From Sulfuricella sp. (GTDB lineage Bacteria > Pseudomonadota > Gammaproteobacteria > Burkholderiales > Sulfuricellaceae), in the NCBI GenBank assembly GCA_028713975.1, contig JAQTNE010000006.1:1-64000 (forward strand): DNA of 64,000 nucleotides, given 5' to 3'. The translations under genes and the position numbers were made by a program. This document shows positions 26,189 through 34,328 of the stretch, piece by piece. The notes under the pieces are model-generated. The model was not told the DNA's origin. It searched no databases and worked only from the letters and a program-made list of their open reading frames with translations. Position 1 is the stretch's first letter. Each line of letters opens with the position of its first letter.

Positions 26189-26205
26189 AAAGAACGCCGT
26201 TCTTT
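26189..26205 (+). terminator. Small hairpin after amiC
   Basis: AAAGAAC (26189-26195) and GTTCTTT (26199-26205) form a perfect 7-bp stem with a 3-nt loop, 15 nt after the amiC stop. The right arm ends in TTT but lacks a longer T-run, so it may be a weak terminator or a protein site. Confidence 0.35.
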
Positions 26206-26208
26206 GGA

Positions 26209-26235
26209 TTGACAACCGACGGCGTGCAATATAGC
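26209..26235 (+). promoter_or_regulatory. Candidate sigma-70 promoter ahead of the riboswitch
   Basis: A perfect TTGACA (26209-26214) is followed 15 nt later by TATAGC (26230-26235). The spacer is short, but the position, just after amiC and about 90 bp before the aptamer, suits transcription of the riboswitch-HD-GYP mRNA. Confidence 0.4.
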
Positions 26236-26323
26236 CTTACCCATTCTGTCTTAGAGGTCTTTGTTACCCAGTCGGCAGGCATTTCAATCGTATTGATCAC
26301 ACTCCCTGTTTCGATGCGATGCG

Positions 26324-26418
26324 GAAGCTGCTCAGGGCTTACCCGCTCGAAAGGCGGGGACGCGAAATTACCGGTCTACAGGGGCGCAAGCTCCATGACG
26401 TCGAGATTGCCAGTTACG
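26324..26418 (+). ncRNA. c-di-GMP-I (GEMM-I) riboswitch aptamer
   Basis: The order of conserved pieces matches the GEMM-I consensus: CAGGGC junction, a CCCGC/GCGGG helix capped by a TCGAAAG tetraloop-type loop, GACGC followed by GAAA, then CCGGTCTA, a second helix GGGGC-GCAA-GCTCC, ATGACG and finally GATTGCC. A closing P1 can form between AGCTG (about 26327-26331) and CAGTT (about 26411-26415). The middle G of AGGG that reads one ligand guanine (G20 in the Vibrio Vc2 aptamer) is present, favouring c-di-GMP over cGAMP. The base after GACGC is G where A47 is usual. The next gene, 60 nt downstream, is an HD-GYP protein, a typical GEMM-I target. Confidence 0.78.
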
Positions 26419-26478
26419 CCATTTATCATTTTGTGCGCGGCAGTCCCGATTACGAATTTGCAGTAATTGGTGGGGCGC

Positions 26479-27606
26479 ATGAAAAAAATTATACGTGCTG
26501 ATCTCAAGTTGGGAGAGCCCCTTCCCTTCTCGATTTTCGATAGGGATGGGCGGTTGCTACTACGCCAGGGGTTGGTGCTCTCGAATCCCGATCATATCGG
26601 GCAGCTTATCGACCGCGGGGTTCTCAAGGGAGAAAATGTCGGCGGCGAAGCAGAAAATTCTTCCTGCCCTCCAGTGGAAAGCCTGTCGGTATACGAGCGA
26701 ATGGGCGGTTTGATTCTCAACCTCAAGCATATTTTTACGACGGCTCTCAAGTCCCCGGAACAGATCGACCTTCCTGCCCGCATTAATCACTTCGCCGCCA
26801 ACCTCCAGGCTCTTTGCCAGGAGGATATGGATGGCGCGCTGGCCGCGATGCACCTGGACAACGTCAATCCCTATATCGTCGTGCACCAGATCATGGGGGC
26901 CACTCTTACGGAAGTGATCGCTGGGCGCAAGGGGTTGACGGTCAGCGAGCGACGGCCTTTCGTGTGCGCCGCGCTGACCCGAGACATCGGCCAGCTCGGC
27001 ATTCAGAACGATCTCGACAAGTGCGAAGGTCCTCTGTCCGAGTCGCTCAAGGAGGCGATGGTGAAGCACCCGCTACGCGGGGCGGAGATGCTGAGCCGCG
27101 CGGGCGTTAAAGACAACGCATGGCTTCATGCCGTCAAGCAGCATCATGAGCGGTTTGACGGCGGCGGTTACCCGCAGAAACTGCGGGGGGACGACATCAC
27201 TTGGGGAGGGGGGGTATTGGCGATTACCGATATGTACAGCGCCATGACCAAGCCGCGGCCCTACCGGAACAAGGCGCACTTTCCCCAGAATGCGCTGCGC
27301 GACATGTACCTGGGGAAAGACCAATCCATGGATGGCGAGCTGGTTCAGACGCTGATCAAGGAGATCGGGATGTTTCCGCCGGGATCCATTGTCAGGCTGA
27401 AAAATGGCGAAATCGCGGTCATCAAGAACTGCACCAACAAGGTGAATGATGCGGTTGTTTTCAGCGTGTACGACCAGAAAGGAATGCCCCTGCTCTCGCC
27501 GATTCGCCGTGAGGCCTGGAACGCCGATTTCGAGATCACAGGGATGGTGCCTTTTTCGGAATGTCGTTCGGCGGCGGTAACTATCAAACGGTTATGGATC
27601 AAGTGA
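26479..27606 (+). CDS. HD-GYP-family protein with a degenerate HD metal site
   Basis: The ATG at 26479 follows GGTGGGG by a few bases; an upstream TTG at 26467 is less likely. The 375-aa protein has an N-terminal DUF3391-like region (about 1-80) and an HD-GYP domain (about 120-300). HHERFDGGGYP is intact, and distal ligands in VKHP and ITDMYSAM are kept, but the usual HDIGK motif reads RDIGQ (in ALTRDIGQLGI), losing a metal-binding His and a conserved Lys. Phosphodiesterase activity is doubtful, and it may act as a c-di-GMP binder. The aptamer upstream should make its expression respond to c-di-GMP. Confidence 0.82.
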   Translation: MKKIIRADLKLGEPLPFSIFDRDGRLLLRQGLVLSNPDHIGQLIDRGVLKGENVGGEAENSSCPPVESLSVYERMGGLILNLKHIFTTALKSPEQIDLPARINHFAANLQALCQEDMDGALAAMHLDNVNPYIVVHQIMGATLTEVIAGRKGLTVSERRPFVCAALTRDIGQLGIQNDLDKCEGPLSESLKEAMVKHPLRGAEMLSRAGVKDNAWLHAVKQHHERFDGGGYPQKLRGDDITWGGGVLAITDMYSAMTKPRPYRNKAHFPQNALRDMYLGKDQSMDGELVQTLIKEIGMFPPGSIVRLKNGEIAVIKNCTNKVNDAVVFSVYDQKGMPLLSPIRREAWNADFEITGMVPFSECRSAAVTIKRLWIK

Positions 27607-27784
27607 ATGACCTTGATCTTGACCGTGCCTCCATGGTTTTCGTGCGTACCAGAGGGTCTTCCCTGTCTCGGCAAATCTGGCGCGGTGGCCTTTCGGAGCG
27701 GCTCGAACTGAGCAAGTCGAATGGTGTGCGGTTGGTGTGCCGGAAACGCTCGAATTATTGCAAACTGGTTTGAGGAATGCGGTT

Positions 27785-29524
27785 ATGAAAACGAATTTAC
27801 CCATAACGGGCAGGGAAAAAAATCTTCCTGCCGGGAGTATGCTGGTTTCGCGCACGGATGCGAAGGGTATCATCACTTACGCCAACGACGCGTTTGTCGA
27901 GATCAGCGGTTTTTCCCGTGAAGAGCTGATCGGCAGCAACCATAATATTTCGCGTCATCCCGATGTGCCTTCGTCCGTGTTCGAGGACATGTGGCGCACC
28001 CTGAAAAGAGGGCTTCCCTGGCGTGGCATCGTCAAGAACCGCTGCAAGGATGGCGACCATTACTGGGTGGATGCCCAGGCGGTGCCAGTGCGCAAGAACG
28101 GCGAAACCATCGGCTACATGTCGGTGCGCAGCGAACCGGCGCGCGAGGATGTCACCAAGGCGGAAGCCGCCTACCTGAAGGCCACGCGCGCCCGGCACCC
28201 GGCCAAGGCGATCGCCTGCGGAGGCTGGAAAAAACTTCTTTCCGTGAAAAACGGCGTGGCCATCGGAATTGTCTTTGTCACGCTGCTGATGGTCGCGGGC
28301 GGCGTCCTCGGTATCTCCGGCTTACTGCAGTCCAGCGCCGCGATGAAGACGCATCACTATGAAGAAATGGTGCCGGTACGAACCATCGGCCGCATCAATT
28401 TTTTGATGGCGGACAACCGCGCGCAGATTGCGCTGGCACTGCACCACAATCCCGCTGCGCATGGTGCCGGCGAATTCGATCATTCCCTGTCGGCGCACTT
28501 GAACCTGATCGAAAAAAACCGGCAGGAAATCGACGCATTATGGCAAAGTTACAGCGCACTGCCGCGCAGCGGCGCAGAGCGCGAATTGGCGGACAAGTAC
28601 TGGGCGCTGCGTTTGCGCTATGTCGTGGACGGCCTGAAGCCGGCGGTGGCGGCGCTGGAGCAGGGCGATTACAAGAAAGCGGAAGGACTGCTGCTGAAGA
28701 ACGTCACCCCCTTGTATCGCCAGGCGAATGTCAACGTGGTGGCGTTGCTTGAATTCCTTTCCAAAAAAGCGGAAAGGAATTTTCTCGACGTATCCGAGCG
28801 CAACCGGACCATTTCCATTATTGCGGCAATCGGGGTCGTTGCCGGCATCCTTGCGGTGATGCTGTCCGGGTTATTCTTCTTTCGGGGCACGGTAGCGCCG
28901 CTAGAGGCGGCCATCGCCGCTCTGGAACGCATTACGGAGGGCAATCTGTCCGACAGGATCGACACCTCGACAGGCTATGGCGAACCGGGCCGGGTGATGA
29001 ATGCCGTGGTGGCAATGCAACTCAGCTTGAAGGTAATGATGGACGAAATTCGTCGGTCGTCCGGCTCCATCCACGAGCAATGCCGCTGCCTCAACCATAT
29101 CATGATGAATCTTGCGGAGCATTCAGAGGAGCAGCATGACCGGGTGTATCAGACGCTCGACAACGTCACCCAGTCGTGTAGCGGGCTGGGCAAGCTGGCC
29201 GATGAGGCCGAAGCGGTAATGCAGTTGGTCGAAAACCCGGAAAAAACAGCCGCAACCGGTGCCAAAGACGATGCCGAAGCGGAAAGGGCTGCCGAATTCG
29301 GTGCCGTGGTTCCGGATATCCGCCAGCTTGCTGAAAGGGTAAACGCACTGGCTGGGGCTGTCCGCCTGGAGGCGTTCACCCTGGATGACACCACCGTACA
29401 AATGAACCAGGTGGCCTCTCTTATCGTCGATATCCGTGGTGAGGTGCAGGGAGCGTGGGCCGCTTCGCAGCAATTGGAGCAAACCGCCCGCGAACTGGAT
29501 AAGCTGGTGAAATATTTCGAGTGA
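27785..29524 (+). CDS. PAS-4HB-HAMP chemoreceptor-like membrane protein without the canonical signalling tip
   Basis: The ATG at 27785 follows GAGGAA; a GTG at 27737 would add 16 residues. The 579-aa protein has an Aer-type PAS domain (about 15-120; ISGFSREELIGSNHNISRHPDVP), a membrane helix (about 155-180), a four-helix-bundle periplasmic region (about 181-345), a second helix (about 346-370) and HAMP (about 371-425). The end, VASLIVDIRGEVQGAW to the C-terminus, resembles the outgoing helix of a chemoreceptor. The highly conserved hairpin tip that binds CheA/CheW is not seen; an unrelated Glu/Ala-rich stretch stands there. It may be co-transcribed with the HD-GYP gene 178 bp upstream. Confidence 0.8.
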   Translation: MKTNLPITGREKNLPAGSMLVSRTDAKGIITYANDAFVEISGFSREELIGSNHNISRHPDVPSSVFEDMWRTLKRGLPWRGIVKNRCKDGDHYWVDAQAVPVRKNGETIGYMSVRSEPAREDVTKAEAAYLKATRARHPAKAIACGGWKKLLSVKNGVAIGIVFVTLLMVAGGVLGISGLLQSSAAMKTHHYEEMVPVRTIGRINFLMADNRAQIALALHHNPAAHGAGEFDHSLSAHLNLIEKNRQEIDALWQSYSALPRSGAERELADKYWALRLRYVVDGLKPAVAALEQGDYKKAEGLLLKNVTPLYRQANVNVVALLEFLSKKAERNFLDVSERNRTISIIAAIGVVAGILAVMLSGLFFFRGTVAPLEAAIAALERITEGNLSDRIDTSTGYGEPGRVMNAVVAMQLSLKVMMDEIRRSSGSIHEQCRCLNHIMMNLAEHSEEQHDRVYQTLDNVTQSCSGLGKLADEAEAVMQLVENPEKTAATGAKDDAEAERAAEFGAVVPDIRQLAERVNALAGAVRLEAFTLDDTTVQMNQVASLIVDIRGEVQGAWAASQQLEQTARELDKLVKYFE

Positions 29525-29652
29525 GTATTCGGAGTGATGCACCCCGTTTTTTCTGAGATTGGCCGATTTATAGGTTTGAAGGCTCGGAAACAGGCCGGCC
29601 AGCCTGTCCCGAGCTTCCAGATCGGCTACGCCCGCCGGTGCGCCGGTACGAA

Positions 29653-29946
29653 TCAGACGCAGCCGGTGGGCTTGGGCAATCCGCCGTACTTGGTAATCGG
29701 CTTCATCGGGCCGGTCATCCAGAGTTTGAATACGGTATTCTGCTCCTCGCCAATGTATTTGGCGAATTTCCGGATCGGCGGCACGCTGCCGAATTCATCA
29801 AAAAATTCACGGGCTTTCATGATTTGAGCCCACTTCACTTCATCCAGCTTATAGTTGTCTGCCTCAGCCATTGCGGTGGCAATTTCCTGTGTCCACACGC
29901 TCATGTCTGCAAGATAGCCGTCGCCATCGCGTTCTGGTAGTTCCAT
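29653..29946 (-). CDS. DsrC/TusE-family sulfur carrier protein with a single C-terminal Cys
   Basis: A 97-aa protein covering the full DsrC/TusE fold, with EVKWAQIMKAREFFDEFG and the flexible C-terminal arm ending GLPKPTGCV. The penultimate Cys (Cys-A) is present. The second Cys of true DsrC, about ten residues upstream, is replaced (KPITKYGG), so it cannot form the intramolecular disulfide or trisulfide of DsrC. It is closer to TusE-like or other single-Cys sulfur-relay members. It may hand persulfide sulfur to tRNA thiolation or to cytoplasmic sulfur oxidation. GAGGAGAAAG precedes the ATG. It reads against the chemoreceptor gene and diverges from mutL. Confidence 0.85.
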   Translation of the reverse strand: MELPERDGDGYLADMSVWTQEIATAMAEADNYKLDEVKWAQIMKAREFFDEFGSVPPIRKFAKYIGEEQNTVFKLWMTGPMKPITKYGGLPKPTGCV

Positions 29947-30022
29947 GATACTTTCTCCTCAAAAAATTCAGGCTGCCGATCATCGCGCCAGGGGAAAAAT
30001 TGTCTGACGTCACCGTAAATAG

Positions 30023-30086
30023 CCAATATTGGACTAATGACTCTTTTTAGAACATGTCCAAGTGTTGGTATTGGACTATAGCCAAC
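30023..30086. promoter_or_regulatory. Cluster of palindromes and repeats upstream of the DsrC-like gene
   Basis: TATTGGACTA occurs twice (30027-30036 and 30069-30078), 42 bp apart, four helical turns. The first copy sits in the perfect palindrome CCAATATTGG (30023-30032). The second is framed by GTTGG/CCAAC (30064-30086). TTGGAC and GTCCAA (30029-30034, 30056-30061) form a further inverted pair. This looks like a multi-site operator between the DsrC-like gene and mutL. Confidence 0.5.
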
Positions 30087-30199
30087 AAAAATAGTCAACA
30101 ATTATTTTCGTTCAGGGTTTAGAGGGCCTCCTGGCACTGAATCAACCGCCCCTGCATAAAGCGTATAATCCTGGAATCAAATTTGTTGCGGGTTATCGC

Positions 30200-31966
30200 A
30201 TGGCTGTTATTCACATCTTGCCAGACCTACTGATCAACCAGATCGCCGCCGGTGAGGTGGTAGAGCGCCCGGCTTCGGCCTTGAAAGAAATGCTGGAAAA
30301 CAGTGTGGATGCGGCGGCAGGTGAAATTGCGGTAAATCTGTTGCAGGGCGGGATCAAGCAGTTGCGCGTGGCCGACGATGGCGTCGGCATTGTCGCGGAG
30401 GAGCTTCCGTTGGCGCTGGCGCGCCATGCCACCAGCAAGATCGCTTCATTATCTGATCTGGAGTCGGTGCGGAGCCTGGGCTTTCGTGGCGAGGCGCTGG
30501 CCAGCATTGCTGCGGTCTCGCGCCTGATGCTGACCAGCCGACGGCGGGGTGAGCGCCATGCCTGGAAAGTCGAGGCGGCTGGCGGTGAGGTCGGCGGTCT
30601 GCAACCAGCCGCGCTGGAATCTGGCACGGTGGTGGAAGTGCAGGGTCTTTATTTCAATACGCCGGCCCGGCGCAAATTTCTCAAGAGCGAGGCGACCGAA
30701 TACGGCCACTGCGAAGAGATGTTCCGGCGCATTGCGCTGGGCCATCCGGGCGTTGGCTTTTCCTTGCAGCATAATGCACGCAAGGTTTGGCATCTGCCGG
30801 CAGGGACGATGGAGCGGCGCGCCGCCATCTTGCTTGGCGATGAGTTCTCCGCCGCTTCTGTCGTTCTCGACGAGCGCGCGGGAAATCTGCGCCTGTGGGG
30901 GCTGGCGAGCCTGCCGGGATTTACGCGCGGTGGGCGCGACGCCCAGTATTTTTATGTCAATGGCCGCTTCGTGCGTGACAAGTTGCTCAGCCATGCGATC
31001 CGTGAGGCTTACAAGGATATCCTGCACCATGACCGCCATCCGGCCTTTGTCCTGTTTCTTGAAATCGAACCGGAAGCGGTGGACGTTAACGTGCATCCAA
31101 CCAAAATCGAAGTGCGCTTCCGCGACGCCCGAGCGCTGCACCAGTTTATTTTTCACGCCCTGAACAAGGCGCTATCGGTACCGATCAGAACCCGGCAGGG
31201 GGCGCCCGACCAATCCCTCTCAGCCGCCATCCATACCGGGGGCGGAACTTCTTATGCCGCCCCACCGCAACAGGTGCAAATGCCGCTCGGCGTGGCGGAG
31301 CGCGCCAATCTCTATGAAACCATGTTTGGCCGGATCGGCAGGCCGGAAGCCGTGCTCCAGCCCGAACAAGCGGAGGCGGAGATTCCTCCGCTCGGCTTCG
31401 CTCTTGGGCAACTGCACGGCGTTTACATCCTGGCGCAGAACGCAAAAGGGCTGGTGATTGTGGATATGCATGCCGCTCACGAGCGGATCACCTACGAAAA
31501 ACTGAAAGCGGCCCTCGATAGCCGCAGTGTAGCCATGCAGCCATTGCTGATCCCGGTGTCGTTTCACGCCGGGGCGCTGGATGTTGCCATAGCCGGGGAG
31601 CATCGCGCGGTGCTGGCCGAATTGGGTTTTGAAATCGCCGCGCTGTCGCCGACCACGCTGGCCGTGCGCGCCTTGCCAGCGGTGCTGGCCGACGCCGATC
31701 CGGTGGTGCTGGCGCGCGATGTGTTGAAGGAGTTGCATGAATCCGGTGCCGCGCGGGTGCTGGCCGAGCGGCGCAATGAACTGCTGGCCACGTTGGCCTG
31801 CCATGCCTCGGTTCGCGCCAACAGAAAGCTTGTGGTGCCGGAAATGAATGCCCTGCTGCGGGAAATGGAGGCCGCCGAACGCGCCGACCAATGCAACCAT
31901 GGCCGCCCCACCTGGCGCGAAATTTCCATGGAACAACTGGATGGCCTGTTCATGCGGGGGAAATGA
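30200..31966 (+). CDS. mutL: DNA mismatch repair protein MutL
   Basis: A 588-aa protein. The N-terminal GHKL ATPase is clear: IHILPDLLINQIAAGEVVERP, ENSVDAAA, VADDGVGI, and RSLGFRGEALASI. The C-terminal dimerisation domain (about 390-588) carries LVIVDMHAAHERITYEKL. The endonuclease motif DQHAxxExxxxE of MutL proteins from non-Dam bacteria is not obvious (DMHAAHER here), as in E. coli-type MutL. It couples MutS mismatch recognition to downstream repair. miaA follows, the conserved mutL-miaA order. Confidence 0.95.
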   Translation: MAVIHILPDLLINQIAAGEVVERPASALKEMLENSVDAAAGEIAVNLLQGGIKQLRVADDGVGIVAEELPLALARHATSKIASLSDLESVRSLGFRGEALASIAAVSRLMLTSRRRGERHAWKVEAAGGEVGGLQPAALESGTVVEVQGLYFNTPARRKFLKSEATEYGHCEEMFRRIALGHPGVGFSLQHNARKVWHLPAGTMERRAAILLGDEFSAASVVLDERAGNLRLWGLASLPGFTRGGRDAQYFYVNGRFVRDKLLSHAIREAYKDILHHDRHPAFVLFLEIEPEAVDVNVHPTKIEVRFRDARALHQFIFHALNKALSVPIRTRQGAPDQSLSAAIHTGGGTSYAAPPQQVQMPLGVAERANLYETMFGRIGRPEAVLQPEQAEAEIPPLGFALGQLHGVYILAQNAKGLVIVDMHAAHERITYEKLKAALDSRSVAMQPLLIPVSFHAGALDVAIAGEHRAVLAELGFEIAALSPTTLAVRALPAVLADADPVVLARDVLKELHESGAARVLAERRNELLATLACHASVRANRKLVVPEMNALLREMEAAERADQCNHGRPTWREISMEQLDGLFMRGK

Positions 31967-32016
31967 GGGTGTTGGTTCCTGCGTTCGTTGTTTCTCTCTT
32001 TCGAAATTCATAACCG

Positions 32017-32967
32017 ATGACAATCCAGCACCCAAAATTGCCGCCGGCAATTTTTCTCATGGGCCCTACCGCCAGTGGCAAAACCGGAGTGGCGGTGGAG
32101 CTGGTGCAGCGCTTGCCGTGCGAGATCATCAGCGTGGATTCCGCGCTGGTTTACCGCGGCATGGACATCGGCACCGCCAAGCCGGATACAGCGACGCTGG
32201 CGTTGGCGCCGCACCACCTGATCGACATTCTCGACCCGACCCAGAGCTATTCCGCCGCGCAATTCCGCGCAGACGCACTGCGCCTGATGGCGGAGATCAC
32301 CGCGCGCGGTAATATCCCGTTGCTCGCCGGCGGCACCATGCTGTATTTCAAGGCATTGCGCCAAGGCTTGGACGTCCTGCCGCCAGCCGACCCGACCATC
32401 CGCGCCGCCATCGATGCGATCGCCCTGGAAAGCGGCTGGCCCGCCCTGCATGCCGAGTTGGCGCGGCTCGACCCGGTGACGTCGGCACGCCTGAATCCGG
32501 CCGATAGTCAGCGCATCCAGCGTGCTCTTGAGATATGCCAGATCACCGGCAGGCCGATGTCGGAGTTGCTTGGGCAGGGCGCGGCTATGGAACTTCCCTA
32601 TCGGGTGATTGCCCTGGCCTTGCAGCCGAGCGACCGCGCCGTGCTGCACGAGCGTATCGCGCAACGTTTCGATGTCATGCTGGCGCAGGGATTGATCGAG
32701 GAGGTGGAGCGGTTGCGGCGGAATTTCGCGCTGGAGCCATCCATGCCGTCGATGCGCTGCGTCGGCTACCGTCAGGCATGGCAATACCTGGATGGCGAAT
32801 TCGGTCTGGCTGAACTACGCGAAAAGGGCATCGCCGCCACCCGCCAGTTGGCGAAGCGACAGTTGACCTGGTTGCGCGGCATGGAAGGCGTAGTTGAATT
32901 CGATTGCCTGGAGCCGAACTTGCCTGCGGCGGTGTTCGACTGGCTCAGTGCGAAGCTGCCAACCTGA
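32017..32967 (+). CDS. miaA: tRNA dimethylallyltransferase
   Basis: A 316-aa enzyme adding the isopentenyl group to A37 of tRNAs reading UNN codons. The P-loop [17 protein letters not shown], the [16 protein letters not shown] motif and the C-terminal KRQLTWLRG are all family hallmarks. It starts 50 bp after mutL and is probably in the same transcript. It ends 2 bp before the convergent minus-strand repeat protein. Confidence 0.95.
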   Translation: MTIQHPKLPPAIFLMGPTASGKTGVAVELVQRLPCEIISVDSALVYRGMDIGTAKPDTATLALAPHHLIDILDPTQSYSAAQFRADALRLMAEITARGNIPLLAGGTMLYFKALRQGLDVLPPADPTIRAAIDAIALESGWPALHAELARLDPVTSARLNPADSQRIQRALEICQITGRPMSELLGQGAAMELPYRVIALALQPSDRAVLHERIAQRFDVMLAQGLIEEVERLRRNFALEPSMPSMRCVGYRQAWQYLDGEFGLAELREKGIAATRQLAKRQLTWLRGMEGVVEFDCLEPNLPAAVFDWLSAKLPT

Positions 32968-32969
32968 AA

Positions 32970-34328
32970 TTATTTTGAAGGCTTCTGCGTGTCCTTGATT
33001 CCAGATGCGGCATTCATTTCTTCGATTACTTTCTTCAGCCCCTGCGCGCTTTCTTTGGTGTCCTTTCCGTTGATGATCAGCACCCCCCCTTTGGGTGCGG
33101 TTGCCGCAGCACCAGCCGGCTTGGCGGCGGGGGCGCGCCGATTCTTCAAAGCCTCGATTTGTGCTTGCATTTCCTGATTCTGCTTTCGCAATGCTTCGAT
33201 CTGTGCCTGGATTTCGGCGTTGGCTGATGCGGGGGCAGCCGTAGCCGGAGACTCCGCAGCGGCCTGATCTGCCGTCGCGGCTTGAGCTTCTGATTTAGCT
33301 TGTGCGGCTGCTTTGGCTTCTGCCTGTGCGGCGGCCTCGGCTTCGGTCTCAGCCTGTGCTTTTGCGGCTACTTCTGCCTGTGCGGTGGCCTCGTCCTGTG
33401 CTTTTGCTGCGGCTTCGGCCAAGGCTGTTGCTTCGGCTTGCGCTTTTTCTGCCGCTTCAGCCAGCGCTGCCGCACCAGTCGGCTTTGGTTCTGGCGCTTC
33501 GGCAGGCACTTCTTCGTTTGCCGTAGCGGGCGGTGCTTTCTGGCTCGGTGGCGGCAGCAGCCATTTCCAGGCGCCAAAACCGCCTCCCATGAGCAGGATC
33601 AGAAGCGCAAGCACAACCCATTTTTTTTTCCCGCGTTTATCGGCGGGCTGCTCGGGTTCTTCTTCCTCAAGCTCATTTTTTATCTGTCCGCCAGAATTTT
33701 TGGGGTGCGGCTCCGGCTCTTTTTTGTCGGTGCGTTTGGCAGTGGACCCAGATACCGCTTCCTCATTATCGGGCTCGCTCTTTTTGCGCGAGGGCAGCAG
33801 AGTGCTTTTCAGGCGGCCCAGCCAGCCCAGCTTGGGCGGCTCTTCCGGTTCTTCAACCGGATTGTTCGTGCTTTTGGCAGGGAGTTCGGTTTCGTTTTCC
33901 GCATCATCGGATTCGTTTTTTTTGCGCGAGAATAGCAGCGTGTTTTTCAGGCGAGCGAGCCAGCCCGGCTTGACTGGTTCAGGCGCGGTTTCCGCGGTGG
34001 CGATCGTTTCGTCCGGCTGAGGCTTTTTGATGTCTTTATGACGTTCGGCCGTGCCGGCGGGCTTTTCCGTCTCTTTATCATCAAGAGACATCATTTCATC
34101 CGGTGGACTCTCCTCGGCAGCATGTTCGACCAGGGTTTCAGGCTCTTCCTCATTATCATCAGGTTCGCTCTTGTTGTGAGAGGGCCGCAGCAGAGCGCCT
34201 TTCAGCCGTGCGAACCAGCCTGGCTTGACCGGCTCCTGGTCGACTTCATCGGTAACGATGGTTTCGTCCGCGACGTTGTCGCCACTTTCTTCGACCAGGG
34301 TTTTCTTTTTCCAGAACCGGAAATTCAC
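32970..34328 (-). CDS. Membrane protein with three GW-RLK motifs, one TM helix and an Ala-rich coiled coil
   Basis: No family was recognised for this 452-aa protein. The N-terminal cytoplasmic part carries three spaced copies of a basic amphipathic motif, PVKPGWFARLKGALL (33-47), PVKPGWLARLKNTLL (118-132) and PPKLGWLGRLKSTLL (164-178), each set in acidic low-complexity sequence. A TM helix follows KKK at about 236-256. The outer part is Ala/Glu/Gln-rich (about 280-370) and then coiled coil (EIQAQIEALRKQNQEMQ). The motif resembles the membrane-targeting FxRLKxGL helix of FtsY, which is only a shape resemblance. Its start overlaps the xseA stop by 4 bp, so the two are coupled. Confidence 0.7.
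   Translation of the reverse strand: MNFRFWKKKTLVEESGDNVADETIVTDEVDQEPVKPGWFARLKGALLRPSHNKSEPDDNEEEPETLVEHAAEESPPDEMMSLDDKETEKPAGTAERHKDIKKPQPDETIATAETAPEPVKPGWLARLKNTLLFSRKKNESDDAENETELPAKSTNNPVEEPEEPPKLGWLGRLKSTLLPSRKKSEPDNEEAVSGSTAKRTDKKEPEPHPKNSGGQIKNELEEEEPEQPADKRGKKKWVVLALLILLMGGGFGAWKWLLPPPSQKAPPATANEEVPAEAPEPKPTGAAALAEAAEKAQAEATALAEAAAKAQDEATAQAEVAAKAQAETEAEAAAQAEAKAAAQAKSEAQAATADQAAAESPATAAPASANAEIQAQIEALRKQNQEMQAQIEALKNRRAPAAKPAGAAATAPKGGVLIINGKDTKESAQGLKKVIEEMNAASGIKDTQKPSK

Noticed and set aside
26209..26501. Two small plus-strand ORFs upstream of the HD-GYP gene
   Set aside because: They run through the predicted riboswitch aptamer, lack Shine-Dalgarno sites and show no family resemblance.
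33313..34020. Plus-strand Ala/Ser/Cys-rich frames opposite the three-repeat membrane protein
   Set aside because: They mirror the Ala/Glu-rich repeats of the minus-strand gene and have no start signal or domain.
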